Source: Symbiodinium natans
Taxonomy: Eukaryota > Sar > Dinophyceae > Suessiales > Symbiodiniaceae
Direction of reading: 5' to 3'
Length of the DNA: 64,000 nucleotides
Assembly: GCA_905221605.1 (NCBI GenBank)
Contig: CAJNDS010000524.1
Span: 372,001-436,000, forward strand
The notes under the pieces are model-generated. The model had not been told where the DNA came from. It did no database searches and worked only from the letters and a program-made list of their open reading frames with translations. Position 1 is the stretch's first letter; every line of letters begins with the position of its first letter. Shown here one piece after another: positions 1 through 12,763 of this stretch. A program made the translations under genes and the position numbers.

Positions 1-1060
1 CGCATGTGATCCCAAGCATTCGCGAGCTGCTGCTGAGCAACCGTGTCCACGCAAGCCGCCGGCCCGAACGCCCCCAGACCCACTAATTAGGGCCTACCCA
101 GCCTGCCATCCGAGACAGAAAAATCCCTTTTGTCTCTGGGGTCCCCTTTGGGCCACTGGCAGGAGCATTGGAATATCAGGCTCGTCCGTCTTTCGCTCTG
201 GTGAAGCTCGCACATGCTGCTTCAAGAAAGCCACACAACAGTACCGATAGTAGTTCAAGAACAGTAGTCATGCATGCTGTCCCGAGATGCTACTGTAGCT
301 GTGCAATGCAGCAAGGTGACACTGTGGTAGCTGGAAGCTCAGAGAAGCTCAGCAAACTGCCAACATCTGCAAACTGCCAAGCTCCACATCGGAGGGCTTT
401 GGAGGGCATCCCCTTGTTTTACGGATTTCGCGGCCAATGTCGGGCTTGGTTATTGGGGCCAGCACGTTCAAGATGTAAGATGCATCCATGGATGCTAGCA
501 AGAAGATGTGGTTTCATTCGCTTTCATTTCAACAGGCCGCACCATGCCACACATGAGGTCGGCGCTCCTGGCGACAACGATCGTGGGGACGATAGCGGGG
601 CTGCTTACGTGTCCCTGCTTTATAGCATGCAGCAGAATACCTATGCGAGGGACGCGCTTGAAGCCAGATGGCCTATTCGATTTCTCATGACTCGGACTGA
701 CATTCGCAGGTATTTGTCCGCAAAGCGAACACTTTTGTGGAGCAGGCCCAGCCCAATATCGCGAACACGCGTCTGCAACGCCTCGCCCTGCAACATGGCG
801 ACATGAGGCATCATGATGTGTCGCACAGGCAAAACTGACGGCTGACGATGGTTTTCGAAACTCGTTCTTTGGCAACAGCGTCGACACCCCAGCCAAGTGA
901 CTCTTCCATCCATGCAGCAGTAGTGCTCGTGTGGGATGCGGATTAGGTACTTCAACAGGCTGCTTCTGTGGTTCCTGCAATATGAACCGGAAAGTCATTC
1001 CCAGAAAGAAATTGGGATTTGGCTGCAAGCTGAATAGCAAGCCCTGGCAGAGCTTTGGCT
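1..1060. other. No recognised gene
   Basis: Both strands carry overlapping open frames here, the longest about 210 codons. Their translations are compositionally random (Arg/Ser/Cys/His-rich) and show no domain or exon-like pattern. I see no repeat longer than a few units. The right edge runs into the first beta-propeller block of the next gene. Confidence 0.4.
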
Positions 1061-4000
1061 GAGGTTAGCATTGCGGGTGGCAGAATTTTGGTGGGTGCCT
1101 ACCGCGATGGTTTGAATGGGAAGAAGGACTGAGCCGGACTCACCGTGAGCACCAGCCTGTTGCCCAATATCGAGTGATCACCGAACATGGAGCACGTCTT
1201 CTTTCCATGGCCTTTCTTTCGTAGGTGGACTGCCCTGAAACTTGGAACCATCGACTGGACCTCTAACCGACCCGATTGGGTACGAACCACGTTGCAGGAC
1301 AGTGGCTCGGCCTACGTATTTCGCCGGGCGTTCGACGCACCACAGTTGCATGCAGGAGGTTTGAGCTGGGATCTTGTTGACTACTCAATGTTCTCAGAAT
1401 ATCCCTCAACCTGAAGCCCGGTCTTGCCGCCGCAGGCTGTTTGCGTTGACTACACTGCTCTTATGCTACGTTGATCCACCCACACGTCTCGACACGTCTC
1501 GTGCTTTAGGCGAGCCCCGATTGTGGTACAGTGGTAGGACTAAAGCTGCTGGCTGGCTTTCCACTCGTGCTCTGCTGCAACCGTTGGATCTTTTCCTTCT
1601 CCATGGCTTGAAGCCGCACCTTAGGTCTGGGAACAGGAAGCCAAGCTGTCTCCAGAGGACCACCGGTCTCTGATGGTTGGTGTGGTGTACCAGCATGGGG
1701 AATCCGGGCGCGGTAGTTCTGATCCTTTCGGACCTTTAACGTTGGATTCGGTCGTGATCCATCGGTTTTTTGCTGCCAGAGCCACGCGTCCACGCATCAG
1801 CACACCTCACCCTACGAAGCACCCCTTTGCATGAGCACCTGAGTGAGTTGTGAGGCCCTTAATTTTCACTTCTTGAAACTAGCATTCCTATGATGAGTAC
1901 TTCTTACAGTTGTTCTTCACCCATCGACTAATCTTCACGCAGAGGACGCCGTGGAGAACGAGCGATTCGGCTCCAGGCCTTGGCAATTTCTTGACTGTGA
2001 GGTGAATGAGAGCAGCTCTGTCCAAAGAAGTGCTAACAAACAGCAAGAGCAGTAGCAATATGCAATAGTTTTCAGAGCAAGAAGAAGTATGATAAGGCTA
2101 ATCAGAATGCTTCTCAGTTGGTAAGAAGAGTCCTGGTGCTGTTGATGCAAGCAAACCCTGGTCTCCCGTCACCACAGGAGCACCTCTATGTAGGTTTCCC
2201 AATCCCAAAGAGACACCTTGTGCCGGTCAGTCACAAGTGGAGCTGTGCATTGCAGGGTCGGCCTTTTTGGAGACATGGCGGTTGTCACGTCTGCCGGGAA
2301 TGCCGCGAAGAATGCGTCTGCTGCAATCTATCTTTTTCACGTAAAAGGCAAAGACTGGGCTCGAAGCTCAGGGATGCACAAGCTCAGGGATGCACGAGCA
2401 GTTGTCCGCTCGGGGTTTCTTGGCTCTTGCTGCATTCAGCTCGTGGCATGATATTGAGCCTCAAGGTCCTGAAGGCAAAACTGGCACCTCCCCAAAACGC
2501 CGGGAACCTGGACAGTGCTCTGTGTCATGATGCGTGCATGAGCCAACACGTTATATACATATACACGCCTATACCTATACATATACATCCCCACGTGTCC
2601 AATTTCTGTCAAGTTGTTCTGTTGATGTTGTACGTTTCGCCTTGTTGTTTTTTGCATGTTTCAGGGTGTGTCAAATGAGGTGTTGTTTTGGTGAATGCTG
2701 GAAAACTCGCGGCTTTTGCAGCGCAGAACGTGACCCTTTCCCTTGGTAGCCATGTCGTGAAATTGATCTCAAAGCCGCTCCACAACAGCAGCGCGTTCCT
2801 AAACTCTGGAACCTCAAACAAATTGATAGCCCCCCCCCCCTGCCAAAACCGCCTCTAACCCCCACACCACCCCGCGATGGTTTTTGGACCCATATATACA
2901 TGTTTTCACACACTACCTGCCACACCCTCAAGCATCTTACGGCTTGCTTATGCTTGCTTGCCAAGTTGAAGAATAGCTCCAAATTTGGGACCAGCCTCAG
3001 CCAGAGCAAGACCACCATCATGATTGGGGCCGAAGAGGAGCGCTTTGAGATCATGTCTTCATCATGAGCGGAGATGGGCAGAGTACGTGCACTGCCTTAG
3101 AGGACGATACCGTTGGCAAGGCCAGCGGAGCGGTTTATGTGTATAGTTTCAATGGAACGAACTGGCCAGGTCCCCAGAATATTGGCAGGGTGTTCGTTTA
3201 AGTCCTCTGCCCCCCCCCCCCCCCCCCCCCTGCCCCCCGCCATGTCAAGCAAGGGCCTTAGGCTTTGTCCAAGCTCCTTGGAGCAGGTGGGGCTTCTGGA
3301 GTAGGGAAGTCACTGCTCATTGTTGTGCAGGCATGTCTTCGAAGTTGCCACGGGAAGTTGAAGCAGCTGAGGTCTCAACCAACCAGACTTGTGGCGAATG
3401 ACACAGCAGCAGGAGATCACTTCGGCTGCAGCGTTAGCTTGCCGGGTTCCCAGAACTTTCACATCATTCTCCTAGCCGCATTTGTCCTTTGTTCCAGCGC
3501 CTCAGACGTTCTCAGCGTCCCGCGAGCTTAGATGGGGAGTCGTTCACGATCTGCTTTCCTGTCCAGACTCTCGACTCTCACTGTAGAGGTCAGAGTCCGG
3601 GAAGACTTGCCTGGTCGGTGCTTATGGCCACCGTTCCAGGGGAAAGCTGTGAGCTCAGAGGTGACTGAAGTCGGCGTCCCGGGTTTAGGGTTGCACGAGC
3701 CAGCATGTACCAGCCCAGGGGCAGCGGAGCAGCCTATGTTTTCAAGCGACATGGGGGGCAACTCGCCAGCCGAAGGGTTGATCGAGCCTTGTACATGGGT
3801 TTAGGGTTTAGGGAAGCAAACTCAAAGCTGGTTGCAGCAGTGGAAGGAGTGGAAAGCAGTGGCCAGTGGCAAGACTTGCAGTGATTCTTGCAAGTTAAAG
3901 TTGGTTTCTTCTTTTCACAGCTTTCGCTGCCAGTCGTAGTCTAGCAGTTTAGCATCTTTTGCTGGAGTTGCTTCTGGCCCGCTTGCACAGGCAGTGGGTG

Positions 4001-4490
4001 CAGCAGCAGCAGTTGGTTCCCGAGGCGCATGGTGGCAGCATACTGGGGCCAGACATGTGGGCAAGGTAACCTCGAGCAGGCAGTAGCTGAGTAGCAGCAA
4101 AGAAGCACCAATCCCCGATCCTTTAATGAGCACTGTCAAAATTCACAGACAGTTGCCCTGGACGCGTGATCTAAAACGCGGGCCTAGCAGAGGCATGCAC
4201 TCGCCAGACGCGTGCCAGTCTGTATACAAGGAAGGTCATGCGCCCCTTGCGTCATGCGATCTGTCATTCATGGGCAGGATCTTGATGCAGACGACGGGTT
4301 CGGAAAGAGCGTCAGCACTTCTGATTCTACGGCCATGCCTGCGAGTTTACATCGGGCCTGTATAATTTGCCGATATCTCTTGGGAATCAAACGAATATGG
4401 TGATCTGCGACAGGCAGCCATTGGAGCCTTTGGGGACGAGCACGGAGGAGTTGACCGAAGCGGTTCGGCATACATCTTCGTTCATGCAGG
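1061..4490 (+). CDS. FG-GAP (integrin-alpha-type) beta-propeller repeat protein, multi-exon, partial model
   Basis: A series of short open blocks reads as FG-GAP repeats, the blade unit of integrin-alpha-like beta-propellers, usually secreted or membrane-anchored adhesion or binding proteins. Blocks: ~1064-1128 (VSIAGGRILVGAYRDG), 1298-~1357 (DSGSAYVFRRAF, directly after an AG acceptor), 2257-~2369 (FGDMAVVTSAGN then ASAAIYLFHVKGKDW), 3103-3165 (EDDTVGKASGAVYVYSFNG), ~3389-3440 (ANDTAAGDHFGCSVSL), ~3720-3755 (GSGAAYVFKR), ~4274-4330 (DLDADDGFGKSVSTS) and 4417-~4490 (AIGAFGDEHGGVDR then SGSAYIFVH). The alternation of 'DxxxGDxFGxSVS' and 'GAxxD...GSAYVF' halves is what FG-GAP repeats show. The blocks lie in different frames and are separated by 100-900 nt, so they must be exons. 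I could not fix the start, the stop or most splice sites. No signal peptide or membrane segment was identified. The family call is good; completeness is unknown. Confidence 0.72.
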
Positions 4491-4689
4491 CTGCTGCGCA
4501 GTGCCACTTCATGCCACTTGCACTTCATGACGGTGCAGGTCATAAGTGGGTGCAGCAGAGCAAGCTGGCGCCACAGAAGGCCCCCCCTGCTCTCGTGAGG
4601 CATCGCTATGACAGTACAGTGCCGCTGGGTTTGCGTTAGCCTTTTAGAAAGGTCTTTAGAATTCTTTAGAGGTCGCTACCACCAGGAGT

Positions 4690-4765
4690 AAGTCTGGCTG
4701 TCTTTCTCGGTGTCTCTGTGTCTCTCCGTCTCAGTGTCTGTCTGTCTGTCTCTCTGTCCGATTGT
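4690..4765. repeat. TCTG/TCTC microsatellite
   Basis: Imperfect tandem run of TCTG, TCTC and GTCTC units. It gives artificial Ser/Leu/Cys-rich frames on the + strand and Arg/Glu/Thr-rich frames on the - strand. Confidence 0.8.
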
Positions 4766-4769
4766 CCGG

Positions 4770-7290
4770 CGTCTATTGCTTCGTTTTTTGCTTGAAGCGC
4801 CACAAGCGCTTTGTCTTAACCAACTTGACCACAGTATCGAGCGAAGCGCTACAGACATGCGAAAGGGACAGGAATGTGTGACCGCAGGCCGAAGCAGGTG
4901 CCGAATTTGGCAGCGTCGAGGACCTGTCAATTTTTTTCATGTCCCGCTTGACCGGACTCTTCTGAGCAAGCCTTGTCAGACTATCAGAAGAAGGTTGGTT
5001 TCATGGTCTCATGTCAAGGTCGCCAGCATATCTGGGCACATGGCAACTTTCTCCAGTGCTGAGCAGGCCTCCTCCAAACTCCGGAGAGCCTGCTTGGGAG
5101 GGCATGTCGCCACGCATGAAGGCAACAACCCTGGCTGTTTAGGTGTTCGTCTTCCCGGCATATCTCACCCAGGCCAGAGTAAGCATTTCTTCTGCGGATG
5201 CATCGGCATTCTGATTGACGTGGCTGCTGGTGTGGGCTTGCAGGTTTGTCCCTCAACATAGTGTTGAGACATGAATCGACCAGGCCTGAGCGACGAGTGT
5301 TGTGCTTGGGTCAATGTTTCCTTCCAGCCAACTTTTTGGTACTGTCGTGGAAGGTCTTCGTTGGCTGTGACATCTGAGATGCACACATATCGGACCTGTC
5401 TGTATAGACTCATGGAAAGAATCTGATGCAAACCGGGGCTCCTGCTTGGTCGGACGCATAGTCGTACATGGGCTGACAGCATACTTGCATCCTCTCCTAC
5501 TGGGTGCCCCTTTTGCAAAATTTGCTCTCGGCAAAAGCCGCAAATGTCTGTTCACGCCTTCCTCAGCGTGGTGGCTCGTACCAGCTCTTCACTTTTTCAG
5601 CAGAAGACACCTGAATCGCGGGTCTAGGTTCGCAACAATCCCCCAAAACCCTAAACCCTACATCCTAAACCCTAAACCCCAGCACTGTCAACGAACCGCT
5701 GCAAGCTGCATGGCATAGCCGTTCAGTGCATGTACAGGCTCCGCATCCTGGCCGGTGTTGCAGCTGGGAAATGTGGATCCCTACTACCGTGGATAGCTAA
5801 GCGTAGATTGCCACCTTCGTTGCCCTTCTTTTCCCTCGCGCCCTCTCTTTTTCTGAATGTGCTGGACAGCTCTCTATTGACCTTGAGAAGAACTATTAGA
5901 AGGGCAATGTCGGGAATGTTCAACACCTCCATAGAGCCCTCCATTGACCCTGTCTTTGGCCTGGCCGGAGGAAAAAGCCTCACAAAGGCGCATTGCTGTC
6001 GCTGGATTTCAAACTTCCAACACCAAGCTGAGTTGAACCAACTGGAGGCCTATACCGCCTCTGCCCTAAATGGGGGTTCCCGAAATCAGGGACTCCTAAT
6101 ATAGACCCCCAAATAGTAAGAATCCCTTGTAATTAAGGTACCCCTAGTTTCGGAAACCCCTAAAAGGTTTCATATTGGCGACGCCTGAGGCCTATGGTTT
6201 GGGGTTCCGTGTGGGATTGTGCAGGGCTGGTGTGTTTCCACAACAAATCCCTAGCCGCCTACTTGTACTTCGTAAGAGCCTACACGGCCCACCGTGTACA
6301 GGGCCTGCTTGCAGTCGACCACGAGTTTTCGGGCTTAGTACGACAGAAAGTTGCATGAGACTATTCAGCATGGCACCCATCTGCAGTTGGGTGTTGTCTG
6401 TGTTGGTGTTGGGATGCTTGTCTTGCGCTTGCCGAAGCCCCAATATAACTAGCAACAACAACACAACGCAGACAACTATCATCTGGGATTTTCTACTGCC
6501 TGTTTTTTGCATTTTTTAAGGTTTTCGCCTTAACCTCAACCCCTCCCTTCCCATAGGTACACAAGAGTGTAAGGACAGCTGCTGAGACACTCGCTTGCAA
6601 GCCACACCCAATGCGTGTGTAGAAACAAAACTAGCATAAAAACAGGCAGATATGGCACAACCCATTAACCAACACATTACTATGCAAATAAAATGAGTGC
6701 TTATTGGCACCTTGGACCCTGAATCTTGTAGGTCGCGTGTGGTTTTTTTTTGCAGTCGTATCTCTTCTGCCGACTCGCGAGATGCCCTGATAGATCCCAG
6801 CACCACAAATGTCGAATGTCCATGGCATCGGAAAAAAGCCAATTCTCCCACTCATCCGACAGTATCAACCTAGAGGCGGACTGTCCTCCGAAGCTTGTGA
6901 TCTGTACATTACGCCGCGCTTTTGCAATTGCTCAATTCGACAAGCCCTGACAATGTAAGTAAGGGTTCGTCTCTCAGAGCCCTACATCCAGCTCACAGAG
7001 GCTCACAGAGGGCTACTGGACTCCCACCAGAATCCGGTTAAAGCATCTTCAGGAGAAGGGTCTATGGGATTTGGGTTATCGATTAACTTTTCCCTGTTCG
7101 TGCCCATGCCCATTGATGTCAACTGGCTTCGCGCTGACAGGCCGGCTCCTAGCTGCGGATGTGTTGCAGACGGTAAGCCATACCACATGCTGCAGCATGG
7201 AGCAAAGCTGCTAAGAACCTTCAACCGCCATTCGACATGCACTTGCTTGCATGCTACGTCTTCTGTTAATGTGGCGTTAAGCGTGGAGGT
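4770..7290. other. No recognised gene; short telomere-type repeat and one small mobile element
   Basis: No open block here resembles a known family. At ~5644-5680 there are four or five imperfect CCCTAAA units. A short inverted-repeat element at 6071-6160 is listed separately. The first exon of the downstream seryl-tRNA synthetase should lie near the right end, but I could not place its start codon. Confidence 0.4.
6071..6160. mobile_element. ~90-bp inverted-repeat element, copy 1 (MITE/introner-like)
   Basis: It begins GGGGGTTCCCGAAATCAGG and ends TAGTTTCGGAAACCCC, so the ends are imperfect inverted repeats of each other. The middle holds the family's recurring 'actcctaatatagaccccc' and 'aaatagtaagaatccctt' words. 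TAAA lies immediately outside both ends (6067-6070 and 6161-6164), consistent with a 4-bp target duplication. Related copies occur at 9768, 22298, 32184 and 32926. It has no coding capacity. Confidence 0.7.
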
Positions 7291-7299
7291 CTGGTGATC

Positions 7300-10200
7300 C
7301 ACACCTGGTGCGGCAAGCGCAGCGCCAGCGCTTCAAAGCGGATGCAGATGCGCCCCTCGAATTGAGGCGTTAGACACTTGCTTCTTTTACATTGTGAACC
7401 TTGGCCCGCCAGCTGGATGGGCTAAGTACTGCGAGGACGAACCAAGCCAAGCTTTGACCACTTTGCCACTTGCCTTCTGCTCCAAGGCTTGTTGATGAAG
7501 TGCTGGAGTTAGACACGCGCCTCGGCCATTGTGTTTATTGTGTTCAACGAGCCTCTCAAGGAAGCTCGCGCTGCCGAGATAGGAGTCATGGGGCTTCGTG
7601 TGAAAGTATCTTGACCTACTTAAAACTCTGGCACTGAAGACCCAGGTCCTGGCGGGAGAAGACCACGTGCGGCTCGCCCCGGAGTTTGGTTTCGGGGTCT
7701 GGGGCAAGAGCTTGAGTTTTGCGATAGAGGCGCTGTCACTGTTTGACTAGTTGTCGCGACTGGGTAACATGAATGTCAGGGTTGGTCTCTCGTGGGAGGG
7801 CTTATAGACCACGACAAGCTAAGATTGTTTTAAGTAGTTTAAACTGGCCAATACTGGTCAGTTATGAAGCGGATATAATTTTTCACAAACAAATATGCAC
7901 ACGAATACACGTACAACTTCTGTCGGGAACACAGGTAACTTGGCTGGTAACGGCATCAGTTAGTGATTTGCTCAAACGCGAGACTTTTATTCAATCTGCG
8001 GTTGCTGACTTTGTCGTGGTTTTTGCTTCGGCATCCACCCTACTAGAAACAGCCACATACGATTTGAAGCATGTGCAAGAGCAACTTGAACTTAGCGCAA
8101 CAAACAGGCGGAGGAGCGAACTTCCGAGATGCGTGCAGCATCATTAAGGCGCGAGGGAGCTGCACACACAACTCAACGCGCTGCAGAAGGAGCGCGCCTC
8201 AGATCATGGTAAAGGTGCCCCGACTCTCGCACTAGTTGCCCTGAGTTGCCCTTGGTTTTCCTGAACGCACTTCAGGACGTCATTGCCCGGAGGAAGAAGC
8301 TCAAGGAGCCTTGCGACGAGGAGCTGAAGCAAGCTGCCCTGATTCGAGAGCAACTAAAGGAGCTGGAGTTTGAGGCTCAGTTGCCGCACATGACTTGGTG
8401 AGATGTATGGTTCGGGCTTGGACAACCACAAGCGATCATGCTCTACACTGCCCAGGCTTCAAACCCTGCAATGTGAGAAGCTCCGGGATGGAGCACTTGG
8501 CAAGCTTGGCCGCGTTGTTGCAACACTCCAGGGAGAGCCCATCTGCGGGTCACGCCTCCTCTGTCGCGATTTTTGACCATTAAGGCAACTTTGTGGATCC
8601 CTCAGTTCCGATTTCGCAGAATGAAGCCGACAATGAGGCTTTTCAGGGCGGTCCTCGGAAAAGACTTAGCAGGCCGCTAGAGCATATTCCTCGGTTCCTC
8701 GATGTCCCAACCGGCAGGTCATCAGTACCTGGCCATCGGGCACTTCGGCCGCGCATCCCGCGTCGAGCTCAAGTCCCGAGTGTGGATCGAGTAGTCAAGG
8801 GCTACCAAGCGCCATGATCCGGTAGCTTTGGTGAGCCGGAACAAGATGCTCCTCTCTCAAGGCACATGTCAGCCATGACGACCTTGGGAGGACTTCACTG
8901 CTGCATGGCCTGATCGGTTCCTTCAACTTGTTGAAACTGAAATTGCTTCTTACTTATTGTTGTTATTGCTTTGCTTCTTCTTCTTCTTCTTCTTCTTCTC
9001 TTCAGGGTCGGGGCTCCAGGAGCCTTCTCGGCCATGATGAGTTGCTTTGGCGCACCTTGCCTGCAAAACACACAAGCCACCATGGGCACCTTGATCTGTC
9101 GCATGAAAGTTTCGTGAAGGCATTGGCGGATATGATCCAGAGAGAGGGTGCAAGGTTGCAGGCCAGCACGCTCTCCTTCGATGTCCCCTTGTCCCGATCG
9201 AATCTCAACCGTTCATCAGGAAGCCGCGGCTACTTCCTTGAAGATGCAGGCCAGAAGAACAATGCAGTCTCGTTCCGCATCGCACCCCTGGTTGATCCTG
9301 GCTGCAGCATCATCGCAGGAGTTCTTCTCAACCAGGCCTTGATCAACTTTGGTCTGGCTTTTCTGCGTGCACGCAGCTTGCTTTGAAGAAGCAGCTCATT
9401 CGGGCACAAGCTGCAAGGCCTGCTAGGCTCAGGTTGGTGCGCGTTGCCTCAGGTGGGTATCGTGCTGTGCAGCCGCCATATTTCATGAGGAGACTTAGTC
9501 CCGCAAGTTCATCATGAGGAAACCAGGCATGAAGGATTGCATGTTCAAGCCTGGGTTCGGTGGCCTTGCCCTCTGAGGAAGGAGCTCATGGCTGGAGTTG
9601 CTCAGCTGGATGACTTTGATCAACAGCTGTACAAAGTCACAAAGGGGGGCCAAGGACGGCATTCTTGCTTCTGCAATCAGTCGGGGTTTGCCTGAGTACT
9701 GCCTCATTTGCACTCGATTGCACAGGCGAAGTTGCAGAAGAGATGGAGAAGGTAAGCAGGGATTGCTGAGGGTTACGAAATTAGGGGTCCTTAATGGGGT
9801 CCTTATTTTAAAGGGATCCTACTTTGGGGGGTCCCTTATGTTCGTAAACCCCCGGCTCACCGGCAACTTCATTGCAGCTTCATGATCTCCTTTCTGCACC
9901 GATCCAGTCAGAGTTTCTTGAAGCGCTTCTTTGTATTTTGGTGGTCGGCGTCTTTCACCATCTTTCATGTGGCATGCGCAGTATCTTATCGCCACGTCGG
10001 AGCAGCCGCTCTGTGCCTTTCATGCGACCCTTGTCTGCCATAGACTCAAATCAGAGCCTCAACCCCTGAAGCCCAAAGCCTCTCAAATCCTGAGCCCTCA
10101 ACATCCCCAAACTCTCAGCCGACTTTCGCCAAGGAAAGAGGTGCTCGACGCGGAAGTCCTTCCCTTGCGCTACGCCGGGCTCTCCACGTGCTTCCGGACT

Positions 10201-11720
10201 CTTTGTCTCTTCGTGAAGAGCCGGGAAGGGCTTTGGGATTTGGGATCCACGCAGCGGCAACCGTTGTGACTCGAGGACTGAGCTGGGCAAAGCCGGCAGG
10301 GAGAACCGAGGGATCTTTCGCGTGCATCAGTTCGACAAGGTGGAGCAGTTTTGCATCACAGCGGCTGACTCTGAGCTGTCGCAGCAGATGTGACCTGGAG
10401 GCAGATATGAGGGCTGATACACCGGGGCGAATCCTAACTTCCATAAAGCTCTTCCCCCCGCCCCCGCCCTCCCGCGACTCAGATGCTGCTCCCTCCATCC
10501 AGGCACTCAGAGATGCTGCGCTGCGCAGAAGAGTTCTACCAAAGTCTGGGGGTTTCTTATAGAGACTTGGGCCGCAGTCAGGAAGGGGCACCGCAGTACA
10601 CATATCTGAAATTGTTCTAAGTGCTGCAAGAGCCGCTAGATCCCGCTGCTTGATCTTGTCGAGGAGTTGTCAAAGTTGTGTCTGGAGAGCTTAATGACGC
10701 TGCTGGGGGCTTAGCACGCGGTGGAGGGCTATCTGCGTACATAAACATCGGCGCAGGTATTTAAGAGTCCATTGGAATTTCTACTGGGTACAGCAGCATT
10801 TTCGGCCGCCTGCAGGCCACCATGAAGTATGACTTGGAGGGCTGGTTTGCAGGGCAGGCCAGTGGCCATGCATCCCAAGTTGAAATAAGTTTAACACGCA
10901 AGAGAACCGCAGATCCGATAATCCTTGGATCCTTGGGTCCTTCGTCCTTCAGTCGCTCACAGGGGCAGTATCGCGAGCTTGTCTCCTGCTCCAACTGCAC
11001 CGACTTCCAGTCGCGAGCCCTCGACATCCGATACCGACCTGCAGATCCTCCGGACTCCGCACATACGATGACCTCTAGGAATTCCCTTTGCCCCTTTGCA
11101 TCCCTATGCATCCCTTCTTTTCTGCCTTTCCTGAAAGCTTGGAGTCGCAGGACAAGCAGCGCCCGCGTCACGTGCACATGCTCAACTCGACACTGACTGC
11201 TTCGGGAAGATGCTTGTGTTGCCTGTTGGACACCTGGCTGTGCATGTTTTCTTTGAGCTGCCTTTTCTCGTTCGTCATGCTGTCGTGCAGCAACACCGAT
11301 TCACAGTCAGGAAACTTACCAAACATCCGATGGTTGGGCGCTTAAGTGTCTGTGAGCGGCAACGGTGGTTACGCAGAGAGAGAGAGGGAAGAGATTTCTG
11401 ACGAGGGCATGCCAGTAGGTTCATGAGCCTGTATCAGGAGTGAAGTATAGTGAAGTGTCTGAATGTCTTTGTGGCCCATTGCAAAGAGCAGGTTCTTAAG
11501 TCTTAACCCTGGTAGACGTGACCCCGACCATAAAGCAATAGCACACCAAGTTCATCTCTGTGTCAAGGTGTTCGGGTCCCAAGTGCGCTCGTGCCATTTA
11601 TGGGACCGAGCTTTGTTTGCAAAGCTCTGGCTTGAGTGCAGTAATGCTGGGACTTTCTGGTGTGCAGGAGGCATTGATTTTTTGCCCTTCATTCGCGGAC
11701 CCCGACAACCCGTGGAGGTG
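7300..11720 (+). CDS. SARS1: Seryl-tRNA synthetase (cytosolic type), about 20 short exons
   Basis: Class II aminoacyl-tRNA synthetase charging tRNA-Ser with serine. Blocks in order: ~7303-7365 (GDPHLVRQAQRQRFKAD, N-terminal arm); ~8150-8208 (RELHTQLNALQKER) and 8276-~8390 (ARRKKLKEPCDEELK, coiled-coil arm); ~8470-8512 (EKLRDGALGKLGR); ~8587-8648 (GNFVDPSVPISQNEAD); ~9030-9055 (GHDELLW); ~9205-9246 (SGSRGYFLEDA); 9319-9376 (GVLLNQALINFGLAFL); ~9450-9495 (GYRAVQPPYFMRR); ~9578-9643 (AQLDDFDQQLYKVTK); ~9725-9751 (GEVAEEMEK); 9982-~10023 (YLIATSEQPLCAFH); ~10135-10197 (LPLRYAGLSTCFR); 10300-~10387 (motif 2, IFRVHQFDKVEQF); ~10503-10562 (MLRCAEEFYQSLGVSYR); ~10667-10700 (VVSGELNDAAG); 10816-~10851 (KYDLEGWF); 10963-11037 (YRELVSCSNCTDFQSRALDI); 11151-~11235 (motif 3 region, HVHMLNSTLTAS); ~11669-11715 (GGIDFLPFIRG, C-terminus). 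Intron 9752-9981 joins EK to YLIATSE in phase 0 with GTAAGC...GCGCAG borders. The start codon, one N-terminal exon and one exon before the last block were not found. Confidence 0.9.
8975..9000. repeat. (TTC)n microsatellite
   Basis: About eight TTC units, lying in an intron of the seryl-tRNA synthetase gene just before the GHDELLW exon. It doubles as a strong polypyrimidine tract. Confidence 0.85.
9768..9853. mobile_element. ~86-bp inverted-repeat element, copy 2, inside a seryl-tRNA synthetase intron
   Basis: It starts GAGGGTTACGAAATTAGGGG and ends TTCGTAAACCCCC. The ends are inverted repeats and the copy is in reverse orientation to copy 1. It lies wholly within the GT-AG intron 9752-9981, whose flanking exons are certain (EEMEK | YLIATSE). 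The flanks are tGCT and gGCT, at best a 3-bp duplication. Confidence 0.7.
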
Positions 11721-12168
11721 TGTAAGGCGAAAGTGACTCGGGCTGAATACTGTTGGCAAGTGGCAGTGGCATCCAATAGTCAGATGTTGCTTGTCATTCA
11801 GGCATCCCTGCGATACTGTAGTGCCCACAACTTCGCCTCTGTGCCCTATGCACCGCAACTTGTAAATGGAATGCAGCACCACTACTGCGGCGTAAGTGTG
11901 TAACCTGAAAATGCCTACATGTGCGCAGCAAATCGATGCAACCACGTAGACGGAGCAATCTTGTGGCTTCCAGGGCTCCTTGTTTCGTGATTCCTCATGA
12001 TTCTCTCGATGCAGCTGTGTGCAGCTGTACTCGTATGAACATGGGTGCGATGACCTTCGGCCCGTTCGGCATTTCCGATGCATTCTTCGTCAGGTCCCGA
12101 GGGAGCCAAAGGAGCCTTCCAACCTGAGCCACATTCAGGAGCACTGCAGATGACGACGGGTACGTGAC

Positions 12169-12702
12169 AAGACTTTCAGAGCATTCAGAGCCTTTGAGGA
12201 CCTTGAAGAGAAGCTCCTGCACTGCCCCTACGCGCCGCAGCTGCGACAAAGAGTCCTGGGTGTTGCGACTAGGTGGATGGGTATGGTGGGGGTCGCGAGG
12301 TCCATACTGAGAGTAGAAAACAGCTCTCATTCAGATGCTTGCACCTAGAGACCAAAAGCGAGGTCGGCGGGTTTGAGGCTTCCAAGGACGACCTGAATGA
12401 AATCAGCATCGTAAAGCACGAGGATCTCTCCAAGCAGCTTGCCAGATGGTCATGGTTCAACTGAATGATATCACTAGAGTCGCTAGACTAGACGGCGGAC
12501 TCCGATGCTCTCGCGAACCCGGAACATGTTGACGTGTGTTCTTCCGTACTGCACGTATTGACCAAACTAAGCGATGCATCGAAGCAGTGTGTGCTCACAT
12601 CTTCTTCCTCATTCTCCGCTACCAGGTACCCGAATGTCCGACGTTGGATAGAGCACATGAACTCGCTGCTTGATGGCATTCAGTCTGCCCAGTCTCCTTA
12701 AC
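12169..12702 (+). CDS. Possible GST-C-like domain C-terminal exon(s)
   Basis: The last block, starting right after an AG acceptor (~12626), reads YPNVRRWIEHMNSLLDGI followed by about six residues and a TAA stop at ~12700. 'YPNVRRWIEHM' is the helix typical of the end of glutathione-S-transferase C-terminal domains, as found in GSTs, eEF1B-gamma and the appended domains of some tRNA synthetases. A possible upstream block at ~12169-12240 contains FRAFEDLEEKLLHCPYAP. I could not join the two, and the parent protein is unknown. It could be a separate small gene or an appendage of the preceding synthetase gene, whose own C-terminus seems to end near 11.72 kb. Confidence 0.4.
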
Positions 12703-12763
12703 GCTTCGAAACTGAGCCGCTGCCTGATGTCTAATGTTGGACCCCCTGTACTCTCCGACTATC

